A DNA stretch of 64,000 nt from Puccinia triticina (GCF_026914185.1 NC_070560.1:7989501-8053500); one strand, 5' to 3'; positions 1 to 11,257 are shown, counted from the stretch's first letter. A program made the numbers and translations. Notes: generated from the sequence alone by a model not told the origin.

Positions 1-2436
1 GTTGAAACCCTTACAACTGGAATGGCCAGAGAGTATTCATCTTTCAGCCGATCGATCTTCGTACCCATGCCGGTGTTGTTGTAAAAGTACTTCAAAAAGA
101 AGTTTTGATTTTCTAAGTAGAAATCCTTGGCCACAAAATGATTGGGCCTTCCCGTCGGAGAAATAAGAAGCGAATGTTTGAGCACTAATCGAAGTCCTGG
201 GGGAAGTACTGTTGTGAGTAGTAGATACATTCGCGGTAAGTCGATCGCATAGTTATTAAGACCTTGGATTCCCATTGCCATCACCGCCCATCTCTTCCAG
301 ATATTCATCACACACCCAATATCACCCGCTTTCATAGCACGATTACATTCGACAATTGTAGAGAAATCGCGCAGGCGGAGGAGCATATTTGCCAGACATG
401 TAGCTTTTGCATCCTTTGCTTTCAAGAGAGCTCGGGGAGAGAGAAATCGTTCGTAGACAGTGTCGACAATCTTGTTGATTTCATCAGCTTTCATGGAAAG
501 CTTGACTTTGGGGAAAGAGTCAGTCTGCTTCCCCATAATAAATCTAAGGCAAAATCAAATTAAAGGAAGTATGTGTTAACAAGCTCCTGGCTAAACACCG
601 CAAAGAAACAAATGAAGGAAGCTTACAGTATAAGATAAGCTATAGTGGCCTCATGAACCTTTTGTATTTGGACAAGCATCAACAAGAAGTCTTTCTTGTT
701 GAGAACTTGGTTTGATTTGACTCCTAGCGCCTCAAGAAAGTGCCAGCACCCGAGGTCCCGTGAATCAGAGCTGTCGCCAAAATGCAGAGAAAGAAGCGCC
801 TGCGCAATGTTCCAGAGAGTATGCGCCCCGCCTAGTAAGGTGAAAATGTTTTCCAGACTTTCCTCGGGGCGATTGTTGGGTTTACGCTGGGCTCGCAAGC
901 TACTCAGATTGAGACAGGTGCCTAGATCACCCTTGACGATCATGAGTCTAGACGCAAATTTCGAAGGTGTCAGTCCACTTTGTCGTGCAAGTCCTTCAAG
1001 AACTTCGCCAACGCCTTCGGAGCTGTTGTCGGATGCAATCATCAGCTTCAGCATGGTGATGTCGGGCTTCTGAGCGTCTAGTACTTCGATAGGGGGTGGT
1101 TTCAGTGGGATAGTTGGTGTCTTGTCCTTTGTCTCCGCGATGTAACTCATGAGTACGCTTGCTACTTGACTTTTCAGGACTGATCGGTAGTGTGAGCTCT
1201 CTTCCTTGTTCAAGACAAATTTAGCCGGTGAAATGATTTCGTCCGCCGAATTCGCAATGGCAGTCTTGTACGCTTCAAGGGTTAGGTCGGTGGGATTGAC
1301 GCTAGCTAGTAATTTACGGCTGGGCTGATGGAGGTAACCCCAAGTCCCGTGAAACATGCTGCTTTGGTTATCGACTGATTTGACGTGGACGGCTTCTTGG
1401 AAATCCAGGTTGTCGATGCAGATTAGAGGGCAGAAGTTCGGAGACAAAGCTGGACCTAGGTTCATGCGGTTCTTGATTTTTTGTTCGGCTTTCTTCCCGA
1501 GGGTGCGCAATGCCGAATGGGCAGTCTGACGAGACGAGCATAAACCAATATAATTAAGGTATTTGTTGACCCAATCGGAGATCCCACAGGCTACAAAGGT
1601 GATCGAGTTTTCCAGCTGCATGGCATTTTTGCGCCGGTTTGATGCAAACGTGACCATTGAACACATGGTTTTAGCTATCTGGATAGATCCAAAATTGAGA
1701 TGTATTAACAACGAATTTACAACAAATACCAGAGGATTGGGACCAGAGGGACAAGAAATTGACATACTACATGGGCTCGATGGTTCCTAGCTGCAACCTT
1801 ACCGTCCGCATCAATCTCAACAGGCTCATCAAAGGGACCCCGTAGTGAGTCGGTGTCGTCTTTGTCATCGCTTTCGCCGTCTGATTCTTCATCTGGAGTA
1901 GCAGATTGGTGAAGTATTTTCGATTTGAGGAGCCTGTAGAGAAAAGGATGTTCCTCGTCCGTCATTTGCTTGTCCCTTGCCACCCTGTTTTCGCCGCTGA
2001 AAAAATCGGCCTTGATCTTGGTGGAGTTGTAATACAATCCTCGAGCTCTTTCACGCTGCTTGTCAACCTTGAGAATCTTCTGGGCCTGACAAGCAAAAAA
2101 TAAATGAGGCTTTTGATGAGTCCATAAACCAGGAGATCCAGATAAAATCCAAACACATACTTGGCCAAGGATGAAACCACTCCAGTTTGTTTGGCCAGGT
2201 TTGCCGGAGCAGATCATCGTTCCAATCGCATCCAGAAGTATCTTTGTGGAGTCCCACCGTTCATCTGACCAGAGCCGACGTCTACTAACTATGCTCATAT
2301 CGTCTTGCTCCACGAAAGCGAGGAAAAATTTCTTTGGGTTCATGTCGACGGAGTTCATCACCTCGCATATGTATGAAACCTTCGATGCCTGGGTTTTCAG
2401 ATTGGCGGGTCGGTCGGGGGGTGGTAACATCTTCAA
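1..2436 (-). CDS. DUF6589-domain protein, 3' end outside the window
   Basis: Function unknown. I recognise the protein as a DUF6589 family member, a family expanded in basidiomycetes and often found near mobile DNA. The visible exons on the minus strand are 2436-2161, 2085-1803, 1678-627 and 544 down to about 15, where a gtaagg donor suggests a further exon beyond the window. The N-terminal exon carries the short helical segment usual before the domain. The middle exon has an 'IDNLDFQ' block, a 'GDLGTCLNL' block and a 'LLGGAHTLWNIAQALL' block. The last exon has the typical end of the domain, with 'GLNNYAIDLPRMY' and 'PTGRPNHFVAKDFYLENQNF'. The intron 2160-2086 is a multiple of three and stays open, so its removal rests on the splice sites. 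The start ATG at 2436 is the first in frame; an upstream exon is possible. Family assignment is from motif memory. Confidence 0.72.
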
Positions 2437-3050
2437 TTATAGGAGGGCTGCCTATTGCGGAGTCGGACTAGCTAAGAAGAACTGCGAAACACAACGCAAT
2501 CAATAAACCGCCCCGGCCGCACACCACGGCACGGCATAGTTCGACCAGAAGAAACTCCACTCACCGGTTTTTTTCTTGCGCGGGTGAGTTTATGGATGGA
2601 TGGCTGGTGGGTAGTCTGGTCCGGCTGGGTTGGTTAGGCTTGGGTCCGGTTGGCTGGCCGTATTTTGATTGAGCGATCGAAGTTGGATGGAGGTGATCGG
2701 GAAAGGGGATGTATGCGGATTTGCAGAATTTACCGTGTGATGTGGGATTTTCGGTAGCTTCATCACCGATGTCCCCAATAAGCATAAATATCCTTGTAGA
2801 GTGACTGCGCTCGGTCCTTGTCATACAAGTCTCAAGAACTAAATTTCAAAATCTTGTATTTCAACATTTTTTTTTCCATAGATGCAGGCAAGATTGGGCG
2901 GTAAAAAAAATATAGAAAATTCGAGAACATGTAGATGTACCACTGATATAAACCTAGAAAGAATTTGTCCAGGATTGAAGGTGTGGTGATGGAAACTATG
3001 CCGCTCCCAGCCAAACCTGGGAATCGTCTCACGCGAGAATTGTGCGCTAA
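2437..3050. promoter_or_regulatory. Divergent intergenic region between DUF6589 gene and COX16
   Basis: About 600 bp separate two divergently transcribed genes, so both promoters probably lie here. I see pyrimidine- and GC-rich stretches around 2580-2680 and no convincing open frame; the short minus-strand frames lack domain features. No specific promoter motif could be defended. Confidence 0.4.
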
Positions 3051-3133
3051 GACGCAAGTCCCTCCCTCCGGTCGGGGTCGCTTCGCGACCAGCCAAATGC
3101 TGCACAGCCCGCAACGGAGCCTGGGACTTGTGT
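3051..3133. mobile_element. Short MITE-like inverted-repeat element upstream of COX16
   Basis: The ends are inverted relative to each other, GACGCAAGTCCC at the left and GGGACTTGTGT at the right, flanked by TAA on both sides (3048-3050 and 3134-3136). Inside is a small hairpin, GTCGC-TTC-GCGAC. The terminal CAAGTCCC motif and an internal AGCCAAATG word recur in or beside the element at 34822-35089, which suggests one family. The element is only 83 bp, so the call is tentative. It lies 84 bp upstream of the COX16 start. Confidence 0.45.
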
Positions 3134-3216
3134 TAAGTTCGACAAATATGCTTATCTTGCCGTTGATGAGAGTCGTGCACCACGAAATATCTATTGTACG
3201 AACTGGATCTCTCAAG

Positions 3217-3858
3217 ATGGGACTGCTTCCCCGAAAGACACTTGAATCGTGTGAGCTGTTTCTCTTATCCCTTGTCTTGATTACTTGGTCTTTGCTTGCT
3301 AAATGATGTTTTTTTCTTCAGTCAACAGAATCCATACCTCCAATTTCTTATTCGCCACGTCCGACATCGGCCTGTGATATTCTTTGGCTTGCCCTTTATT
3401 AGTTCGATATCCAACTTGACTATGTTTGATATTAGCCGATGCTTACGCTACCTACTTCAACCCCATTACCTGTCGTCTGCCTAGGTACCCTGCTCGTCGG
3501 CTCCGTCATGCTCTCCAGGCTTACACAAACCCGATACGATTACCAAGCTACCAGGGTCCAATCGCTCACTCATGCTGATAAGCTCAAGCTTGATCAAGAT
3601 CAAGCCAATCGGAAGCCCTTCGATCTAAGGGAAGAGTACTTCAAACTTTCGCAACCCTCAGCACCCCAAATCCCTCAAGAATCACAGCTCCGTGGTGTGT
3701 CGGACGAAAGTACAAAGCAATCACGGTCGAAACGGTTAAAGAATTGGGAAGAGTGGGATGGCGAACAAGTTCGAGTTCAACGTCCTCTCGGCGCCCCCGA
3801 ATGGGGTGGAGTCGATCCTAAGCAGCAATCACCTGAGATCGGGACTCGGCTTGTTTAA
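3217..3858 (+). CDS. COX16: Cytochrome c oxidase assembly protein Cox16
   Basis: Predicted 161-residue mitochondrial inner-membrane protein needed for cytochrome c oxidase assembly (known role of the family). The exons are 3217-3248, 3322-3401 and 3485-3858. The first intron has a GTGTGA donor and the second a weak GTTCGA donor, but only these keep the frame and rebuild the family block. 'HRPVIFFGLPFIS' is joined to 'TLLVGSVMLS', which is the single membrane segment. It is followed by 'TRYDYQATRVQ' and by 'KPFDLREEYFKLS...NWEEWDGEQVRVQRPLG', closely matching the 'FDIKEEYYRL...DWEPVRV' part of yeast Cox16. The length fits fungal Cox16 proteins (about 120-160 residues). Uncertainty is mainly in the short first exon (MGLLPRKTLES). 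Confidence 0.82.
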
Positions 3859-4487
3859 TCGACATCAAATCTTACATCTCTCAGCAAGAACTGTCTTCAA
3901 AAATAGTCTATCACTTCAAACATTGTTGGATTTCCCGCGCGGAATATCCGGTAGCGGTCACGTGATATCCGGTAAATACCCGGAATATCTGGTCGGATTC
4001 TCGGATTGGGCTCCCCACTCTCACACCCATCGGGCCCTGTCTCGCACACATCTCAGATCATGGATGCAAAGCTGCCAACTCTCTTGCATCCATCGGGCCC
4101 TGTCTTGCCCGCATCTCAGATTGTGAAACTACCATAAAACCCCCAGCTGTACATGCCACTTGCACCCAGACAATGAAAATAAATGAAATAACAACAGGCC
4201 ATGAACGGGTTAAGGGGCTTCTTTTTTTTAAGTGCAGATTTGATTTAACATTGTGCACTATGCATATTCAACTAGCTTACAAACTTATCTACATAGCAGA
4301 ACCACACAGCCTTACAATTGAAAATAGAGGGGAGAAATTTAATGGGTTTTCTGGGAGTTTGCTTTTGAGAGTTTTTTTTTGCTATTCATTTATTTAGAAG
4401 AGAAGAAAGAAAAAGGAGGAAAAAGATGGGTGAAAAAGGGAAGAACCTGTGGGGAGAAGTTGGGTCCAAAGAGCTGGAAGGGGGATC
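3859..4487. other. Intergenic stretch with an imperfect direct repeat
   Basis: No gene is supported here. Two imperfect direct copies of about 35 bp, each starting CATCGGGCCCTGTCT, begin at 4028 and 4091 (63 bp apart). A GATATCCGGTA-like word around 3945-3990 also recurs near 11395-11425. The rest is AT-rich. Confidence 0.5.
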
Positions 4488-4833
4488 TCAAAGGGTATCC
4501 CCAAATTTGCTTTCCTGTCGGAATTGAGGGAGTCTGGCCAAGAGTTTGATGAAGGATTTTGTGGCCAGGAAGGCCAAGAAGCTGTGGAGGAGATTTCTGG
4601 TCCTGAACGTGGTGATCCTCTTGTTGCGGAGGATTGTCCTGGCTACTGCCCTAGCCCCAGTGTACCTAGAACAAGAGACAAGGTAGTGATCCACTGTTTC
4701 AGGGACCCCACACTCCAAGCAAATCGTGTTGAGTTGTCTGTTAGTCTGCTACCATGATGTATCACCACAGTATGGAGGGCAGTCGGATCGACCCATGAGC
4801 ACTACCAACCAACCACCCAGCTGGCAGCCACAA

Positions 4834-4919
4834 GCGTCTGTAGCCTAGTTGGTAAAGGCAGCACTCTAGTATGTGTCTCAGCATAGCTGAGGTCGTGAGT
4901 TCGACTCTCACCAGACACA
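4834..4919 (+). tRNA. tRNA-like sequence (pseudogene or SINE head) inside the LINE
   Basis: These 86 bases have a good tRNA skeleton. The acceptor strands are GCGTCTG and CAGACAC (one mismatch), the D arm GCCT/AGGC, and the T arm GTGAG-TTCGACT-CTCAC is perfect. Pol III A-box-like TAGCCTAGTTGG and B-box-like GTTCGACTC words are present. The middle is poor: the anticodon stem is only about 4 bp with an 8-base loop, and CTCAG-CATAG-CTGAG looks like a long variable arm. I read it as a tRNA-derived insertion (SINE head) rather than a working tRNA. It separates the LINE 'PICRDC' segment from its C-terminal zinc motif. Confidence 0.5.
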
Positions 4920-5497
4920 TCTTCATTTTACAGTCTCTACAAATCGGGTATGGAGCTCGACTGCACTTGAATTGGAAAGCTTTCAAATGGACGTGCCCTG
5001 AGCAAAGTTGATGGAATGCCGCCTGGACAAGAAAGGTCATTTGCGGGGACCCTTTCCATAGTTTCTCCTTCCAGAGCAAATTGGTCTTCTTTGGTGACAC
5101 ACTGCCCCTGATTGACTTGTTGAGGAGGGAAGCTCCTCTGGCCTCCGCCGCTTTTCTGTTGGCCAGCTCTTTGCCCTTGATCCCAACGTGGCCCGGGCAC
5201 CATCGGACCATAATCTGTGTTGATATTGGGATAGAGTCAGTGAGTCAGCTGTATCCTGGATTTGAGAAAGAATGTATTGGCCTGATTTTGGAGCCCTTGG
5301 GTTCCTCAACCTGTCAATGGCCGCTTGGCTGTCTGTCAAGATGATTATTTGGGCCCCGGTTACCGGGAGCTTTGCCGTGCTGCCTTCTCCAGTCCAAGCC
5401 AGATGCCTACCAATTCGCACTGGAAGTTGGAGGCCTTGCCCGGCGGACCTAAGAATGCAAGTTCAGACAGACTTACATCTATTGAGACCGCCACCAA

Positions 5498-5502
5498 CAC
5501 TG
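5498..5502. repeat. Left target-site duplication CACTG of the DNA element
   Basis: The five bases CACTG flank the element at 5498-5502 and 7711-7715. Removing the element and one copy restores the LINE RNase H reading frame (...AATV|LVAV...), which supports this boundary. Confidence 0.75.
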
Positions 5503-7710
5503 GGTCAGCTACACTAACAATAGCTGTAGTGTAGCGTAGTGTTAGCTGTTTTCAGCTACGCTACAGAGAAGTTATTGTTAGCTTTGATTTTTTCCAACTA
5601 ACACTAAGGCATTTTCTTGAAGAAAACAAATAGCTGTTAGCGTAGTGTTAGCTGGAATTGAAAAAAAAAGTTAACACTATTCCAATTCTTTGGGATTATC
5701 ATTTTAGCAATGTTAGTGTTCCAAAAAGCTACACTAACTGTTGGTGTGGTTCTCTTTGAAGTTATGCTAACTCTCATTGTGGTGGTTGCACTTTGATTAC
5801 ATATGTAAACACATGTTGTGTAATTTTGCCCAAGACCAGGTTCTAACACTTCAAGGATAATTAAATTTCCCAAAAAAAATACTCAAAGTTTGAGGTTGGG
5901 AAAATCATTGAAAAAAAATCACTCTGTACTGAAAAAAAATGCAAACTGAGCGTGCTCAGCCAGAAAAATAAAAATGTGTCGGACTGAGTAAAAAACAATG
6001 GGGCACATTTTTGGGGTGATTTGTTGGACGGGCCTGCACAAGGCCCGCATGGGCCCCTAAAACGCCCGTTGGGCCCATTGAAAAAGTAGTATTTGTTTGG
6101 AATTCCCATGCTCTGCTAAAATGTGAAATGGGTCAAACTGAACAAAAAACATGGGGGTACATTTTTTGGATGGGCCTGAATGAGGCCCACATGGTCCCCA
6201 CAAAGCCCACTGGGCCCATTGAAAGAGTAGCCTTGGTTAAGAAAGCATATGCTCAGCTAAGAAATAAAATGTGTCAGACTGAGTAAAAACCCTAGGGGCA
6301 CATTGTTGGGGAGGCTTTTTGGACGGGCCTGATGCCAGGCCCGTATGGGCCAACAGGGTTCCAAGGAAAAGGAAAGGGCCTGGACATACATTCTGTGAGT
6401 GCACAAATGTCATACAGATGTCAGAAGCCCTTCAATATCTTCTGTTGATTAGTGGTCAATTGGTGCTGTTCTGAAACATCATATGGGCATTCTTAACCAA
6501 GACTAATTCTGGGTTGGCCAAACCAGCTTTGGGTGGGCCCTGACGGGCCTGATGCAGGTCTGTCAATAAGCCCTCCCCAAAAGTGTGGCCCCACGTTTTT
6601 TTACTCAGGTTGACACATTTTTGTTTCTTAGCTGAGCATAGGCATTCTTGACCAAGGCTACTCTTTCAATGGGCCCAGTGGGCTTTGTGGGGACCATGTG
6701 GGCCTCATTCAGGCCCGTCCAAAAAATCTCCCCAAAAATGTACCCCCATGTTTTTTATTCAGTTTGACCCATTTCACATTTTAGCAGAGCATGGGAATTC
6801 CAAACAAATACTACTTTTTCAATGGGCCCAACGGGCCTGTTAGGGGCCCATGCAAGCCTTGTGCAGGCCCGTCCAACAAATCACCCCAAAAATGTGCCCC
6901 ATTGTTTTTTACTCAGTCTGACACATTTTTATTTTTTTGGCTGAGCACGCTCACTTTGCATTTTTTTTCAGTACAGAGTGATTTTTTTTCAATGAAACTT
7001 TGAGTATTTTTTTTGGGAAATTTAATTATCCTTGAAGTGTAATTGAACTCAGTGGACCACATTAGACCTCAGAAAACATCAATTTTCACTCCTGATATAC
7101 TATATGAGAGTACACAACCATCATTCATCAGTTTATAACTTCTCCCTCAATAAACTCCACTCATCTCTTGCTTGATTGCTTCAACTCATCACTCACCCAC
7201 CCTTGTTTCTCTTCTTTTTAATGGTTTGTATAAGTATATGTTTATTTCCTGTCTTGTTGTGATGTCTATGATATTGAAATGAGAGATCTTGGGCTGACAT
7301 CTGCCTGGGGACTTGAAATAATTTATCATATTCATCATAATAAGAAGAGGTCAAAAAAACACCTATTTTCTTCATCCCAAAGCTTGTGCCATTGTCTGGT
7401 TTGAGGGAAAAAATCCAAGCTAACCAATTTAGTTCCGCGTAATGAAGCTTCTATTTACCGTAGCGTATGTTGTCACTAGCTAAGCTAAATGTGTGCAAAA
7501 AGTTTGTTAGCTTATAACAAGTTACACTGATTTCTAGTTTAGTATTATTTAAATCTAACGTTATTTGTTTTGCAAATGAAATTATTATAGCTACGCTGAC
7601 TGTTAGCGTAGCGGATTTTAAATTTGTCTAACACTAAATGAATCCAGGAGGGAAAAATGGCCACTACGCTGAGAGATTTTGGTCAAATAGTGTAGTTTAG
7701 TGTAGCAACC
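5503..7710. mobile_element. 2.2-kb non-autonomous DNA transposon with TIRs, inserted in LINE RNase H
   Basis: The ends read inward as GGTCAGCTACACTAA and, from the other end, GGTTGCTACACTAA, flanked by the 5-bp duplication CACTG. Sub-terminal zones at both ends are filled with short related words (TAGTGTAGC, GTTAGCTG, AGCTACGCTA). No transposase is visible; the open frames inside are mirror copies produced by the internal palindrome. I could not place the element in a named superfamily: a 5-bp duplication does not fit hAT (8), Mutator (about 9) or Harbinger (3). Confidence 0.8.
5846..7041. repeat. Large imperfect palindrome inside the DNA element
   Basis: A left arm (about 5846-6345) and a right arm (about 6537-7041) are reverse complements with moderate divergence, separated by a spacer of about 190 bp. 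The outer ends are ACACTTCAAGGATAATTAAA and its complement, and the inner ends lie in GGGCC-rich blocks. Because of this symmetry, a frame beginning MGIPNKYYFFNGPNG occurs on both strands, at 6109 (-) and 6791 (+). These frames are low-complexity and are not genes. Confidence 0.85.
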
Positions 7711-10709
7711 CACTGTTGCCGCCGCTGCTCCTAGCCCTTCCTCTGGGTGAGCAGAGCCGTCAGTGAAGATAACCAGGTCATAAGCGGGGTTTACTGTTTT
7801 GAGGAATGATACCACTGATTGTTTTGCCTCCTGCTTGCTGGCCCTGTCAACAACAAGCTCCATATGTCTTTTGGGTCGCCATGGGGGCCTGCTAAAATTG
7901 ACAAAATTCACCACCTCAAGCCTTTTCTCTGCGAGGCCAGCCAGTACCTCCCGGTTGAGGGAGGCGTGGACCGGGCTAGGGAAAGTCCTGGCCGTCCACA
8001 ACAGTTCAGTTTGAATCTGCTGCTCTATTGCCGTAGCACTGTGAGTCACCCTAGTCAGCTTGGTCAGGTAAAAGTTTGTGATCCGGTTTATAGTGGTTGT
8101 TTTGATGCATCTGAAGGGCCGATACTTGTTGAGGTATTTGACCGGTGTGGACTTCAGAGCCCCTAACGCAAAACACGCCGCCGAGCGTTCTATGAGATCA
8201 TGTTTGAAACTTTCTGCCTGTTCAGGGAGGTGAACCAGACCTGCACCCCGTAGAGAACCCTGGGCACGAGAACGGCCGAGATCAGAAGCCCGCGCTCCTG
8301 CTCCTGTATTCCCCATGCCGATCTGACAATCCTATGGAGCTGGCCTAGAGTGTCATCGGCTTTTTTCCTAACCTGTGCGTGTTGCTTCCCAAACGTCAGT
8401 TTCTCATTGAGCCAAAGGCCCAGACATTTGACTTCCCGCTGCGGGGCCAATTCCTGGTCATTAAAGAGGAAAGGGGACTTAGCCGCTTTTGAATGTGTGA
8501 AGATCACAAATTGTGCCTTCCGGCTATTGAAGATAGCCCCATGGCTCCTTCCCCACAAGAGCGACTCCTCCCCTATCTGATTCAATTGCGCCCTGGCCTC
8601 TTCTACGGTCCTTCCCACCAAGAGGTGAACAACATCATTGATGAAGCCTAAAGGCACCTCATCCCTATCAAAGTCAAATTGCCTTAGCAACAGATCAGAG
8701 TTGTAGATGATATACAGGATGACTGATAAGGGTGAGCCCTGCGGGAGCCCCTTATCAACTTCAAACTCAGCTGATTTGTAATCCACGAGGCAAAGTCTTG
8801 TGCGTCAACCTTCCAGGAAACGGCCTATGATCTTCCACAAATAGGTGGGGCATCCCTTCTGACGGAGGGAATGAACCAGGAGGTAGGGGTTGACCAACTT
8901 CACATCTAAGAACAGAGCCTTGACTGTCTTGCCCTCCCTCCATTTCCGCTTTACCCACATAGTCAGTGCCAGAAGAGCGTCTTTGCACCCTTTACCTTGG
9001 TGCCCTCCTGAGTGTCCGTCGGGGATGATGTTCTGTGATTCTGCCCAGAAAGTAAGTTGGTCAGCAATGGTTGACTCAAAGACTTTGCTGATTGTGTTGA
9101 GCAGGGCTATTGGCTGGTACACCCCTGGGTTGGTGTAATACGGTTTTGCAAAATTCCTAATAATGACTGTGGTGGCAATGCGTCAGGCCGCGGGAAACCG
9201 GTCCTCACGTATGCATCTGTTGAAAAGGGTAGCAAGAGTGTCAGCCAGCTCTGCCGCGCATATGGAGAGGATTTCATTGGGAATGTGATCAGGCCCTGAG
9301 GCCTTCTTCTTTGCCAGTCTACTGAGCACTTTAGTTACCTCCTCGCAGGTGACAAAGGGGTATACCACAAAAGAAGAGGCCTCCACCGGGGGGACATCCA
9401 ACAAGTCGCAGTCACTCGATACCACTGATGTGCCTGCAAAAAGGAGCTCAGCCTGCTCCTTCTTGTTCGAGGTGAAGATGGCATCCGGCCGTCTCAGTGG
9501 GAGGATGTCCCCACCGCTTCTGGGTTTGGTGAACTGGAGGGCCTGAAAAACTGTCATTGCTGCGGTTGAAGCTAGGAAATCCCACCTCCTCCCAAAACCT
9601 GCCATTCCAGCAGTTATATCAGTCAGCGTTAGTCGGCAAGGGGGACATCACTAGGAGAAGTCGACACTTGTTCCTTGCTTTCACGAGGGGACCCAAGATA
9701 TCCTTGTCCCACCCCTTCTTGACTTTTCCTGGATTAATACGGATCTTCTTTCCCTGGCCCTGCCAAGCACCAAAAATGCATGAAGTGAGTCGTTCTTCCA
9801 CTGAGTCCACATCCAGCCGCAATGATTCAAGAATTAGCTGGTTGAGCTTGCATTCCAGCAACCTCCTCAGTTTGTCTTGGTCCAACTCCGCCGGCCAAGG
9901 GGCCACCGTGCGGTATACCGGCTATGGGGGGGAAAGCCTGAGAGTTGTAAAACGTTTCTGGTGGTCAGAGCCGTGGTTATCCAAACAATTATTTGTCCTG
10001 TGGATCAGCTGGGAAGCAAGGAGGTTCTCCCAAGTCAGTTCAATTTTTGTCCTGGCGCCCCGGCTGGAAACAAAAGTGGGAGAATCCCTTTGAGAGACCA
10101 ATCTGAACCCGCGCCTTCCACACAACAAGACAAGGGACTTAGCGTCCTTGTGGACATGGGAGTAGCCTGGCGGGTTCCAGGAATGGTGATGCAGATTTGA
10201 GTCCATCCCAATGAGTGTTGCCACCTTCCTATTGTTGGCCGTATCCAGCCACCCTTGTACCTGATCCAGACCTGCTGTGGTACCTGGTGGGTTGTAAACA
10301 TTTAGGGCCTGTAGATGGGCCCCGTTCAGTAGTGTCAAATCCAAACCAATAAAAAACTTGCTGCTGCCTCCCAGAACTTTAATATTCTGGGATGCAAGTG
10401 ATTTACAGACGTAGGAGACCACCCAGTGTTTGTCCTTGAGGTCCTTTGGCTGGTGCTTGGGGCTTTAGAAAGTCCACCATGCCTCATGGTCAGGGGGAAG
10501 ACATGTCAGCGGGTTTATCCAAGGCTCCTGAATGAGAAGGGAAATTACTGAGTCCAGCTCAGTGTTAAGGATACTATATGTGGTTGCTGCTATTGTGATA
10601 GTTCAACTGCACAATAAAGGAGGGCACAAAGTCTTCATTGCTACAAAGGGAAGAATGGTTATCTACAACAGAATTGATAGGGACATTAGGGGTTGGTGTA
10701 GGGCCTAAA

Positions 10710-11255
10710 TTATTCATGACGTAAGTGATTTTTAGAGACAAGCCATGCCCGTTTCACCTCACACGTCTTGTCAAAAGGCATGTGGGTTTCCCAAATTTCC
10801 TTGCCCTTGCCCGTGTCCCTACAAATGACACATTGCTTCCCCGTTTGGTAAGCTGTGTCTGGACAATCCCTTGTCTTGTGCTTCCCACTACATTTGCCGC
10901 ACTTGGGATCTGCTCGGCACCATTTTCCAATGTGGCCCATCTGCAGGCACTTGAAGCACTGCGGCGGGAGCTTCTTGAAGCATTCAACCCTGTGGAAACA
11001 ACCATTCAAAAACATGCCCTGCTTCTTGACCAAGAGATCAGCTATCGCCGGTTCCGTAAGAGCTATGACAACCGTACCAGCCTGACGGGGGTCCATTGGA
11101 TCCCTGGATCCTCCCAACCAGCGCATCTTGAAAGTTTTGTTTGAGATGAAGTTGTTGTCCAACACAATGGCAATCTTGCTGGCAGCCGCATCGACATTGA
11201 GTGCCCGGGGGATTCCATGAGCTAGGACGGAGTAGGTGCTCGGTGATGCCTCCAA
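10710..11255 (-). CDS. LINE ORF1: zinc-knuckle nucleic-acid-binding protein
   Basis: The frame encodes 181 residues with two clear CCHC-type knuckles, 'CFKCLQMGHIGKWC' and 'CGKCSGKHKTRDC', followed by 'CVICRDTGKG'. This is the usual ORF1/gag-like partner of Tad-type LINEs and would bind the element RNA. The frame is open, but its true N-terminus probably lay further upstream, where the minisatellite now begins, so the copy may be 5'-truncated. Confidence 0.75.
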   Translation of the reverse strand: MEASPSTYSVLAHGIPRALNVDAAASKIAIVLDNNFISNKTFKMRWLGGSRDPMDPRQAGTVVIALTEPAIADLLVKKQGMFLNGCFHRVECFKKLPPQCFKCLQMGHIGKWCRADPKCGKCSGKHKTRDCPDTAYQTGKQCVICRDTGKGKEIWETHMPFDKTCEVKRAWLVSKNHLRHE

Positions 11256-11257
11256 GT

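Larger units (their letters stand above)
4488..10640 (-). pseudogene. LINE ORF2 (endonuclease / reverse transcriptase / RNase H), broken
   Basis: The endonuclease part reads 'LLIQEPWI', an in-frame TAA at 10467-10465, then 'GMDSNLHHHSWNP', 'SPTF' and 'NHGSDHQ'. The reverse transcriptase shows 'KKASGPDHIPNE' near 9300, a stop near 9183, 'YQPIALLNTISKVFE' near 9110, 'KALFLDVK' near 8910 and 'KGLPQGSPLSVILY' near 8750. The catalytic F/Y-x-D-D box reads F-I-N-D (about 8650-8640), so the first catalytic aspartate is lost. A frameshift lies near 8220-8200. RNase H starts at 'DLVIFTDGSAHPEEGLG' (about 7790-7730), is cut by the DNA element, and resumes with 'IIILTDSQAAIDRL' (about 5350). The C-terminal zinc motif follows after the tRNA-like insertion. 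Confidence 0.85.
4488..11257 (-). mobile_element. Degenerate Tad-like non-LTR retrotransposon (LINE)
   Basis: On the minus strand the order is ORF1 with CCHC zinc knuckles (11255-10710), then ORF2 with an apurinic-type endonuclease (about 10640-9920), a reverse transcriptase (about 9610-8190), an RNase H (about 8000-4930, interrupted) and a C-terminal zinc motif 'CLECGVPETVDHYLVSC' (about 4710-4650). This order is typical of fungal Tad-clade LINEs. The copy is dead: it has several stop codons and frameshifts. It is split by a DNA transposon (5503-7710) and by a tRNA-like insertion (around 4720-4930). No poly-A tail or target duplication could be fixed, so both outer limits are approximate. 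Confidence 0.85.

Noticed and set aside
4834..4919. Functional tRNA gene
   Set aside because: The anticodon stem is too weak and the loop has 8 bases; kept only as a tRNA-like or SINE feature.
5861..7003. Mirror-image frames beginning MGIPNKYYFFNG on both strands
   Set aside because: They arise from the transposon palindrome; low-complexity, no domain.
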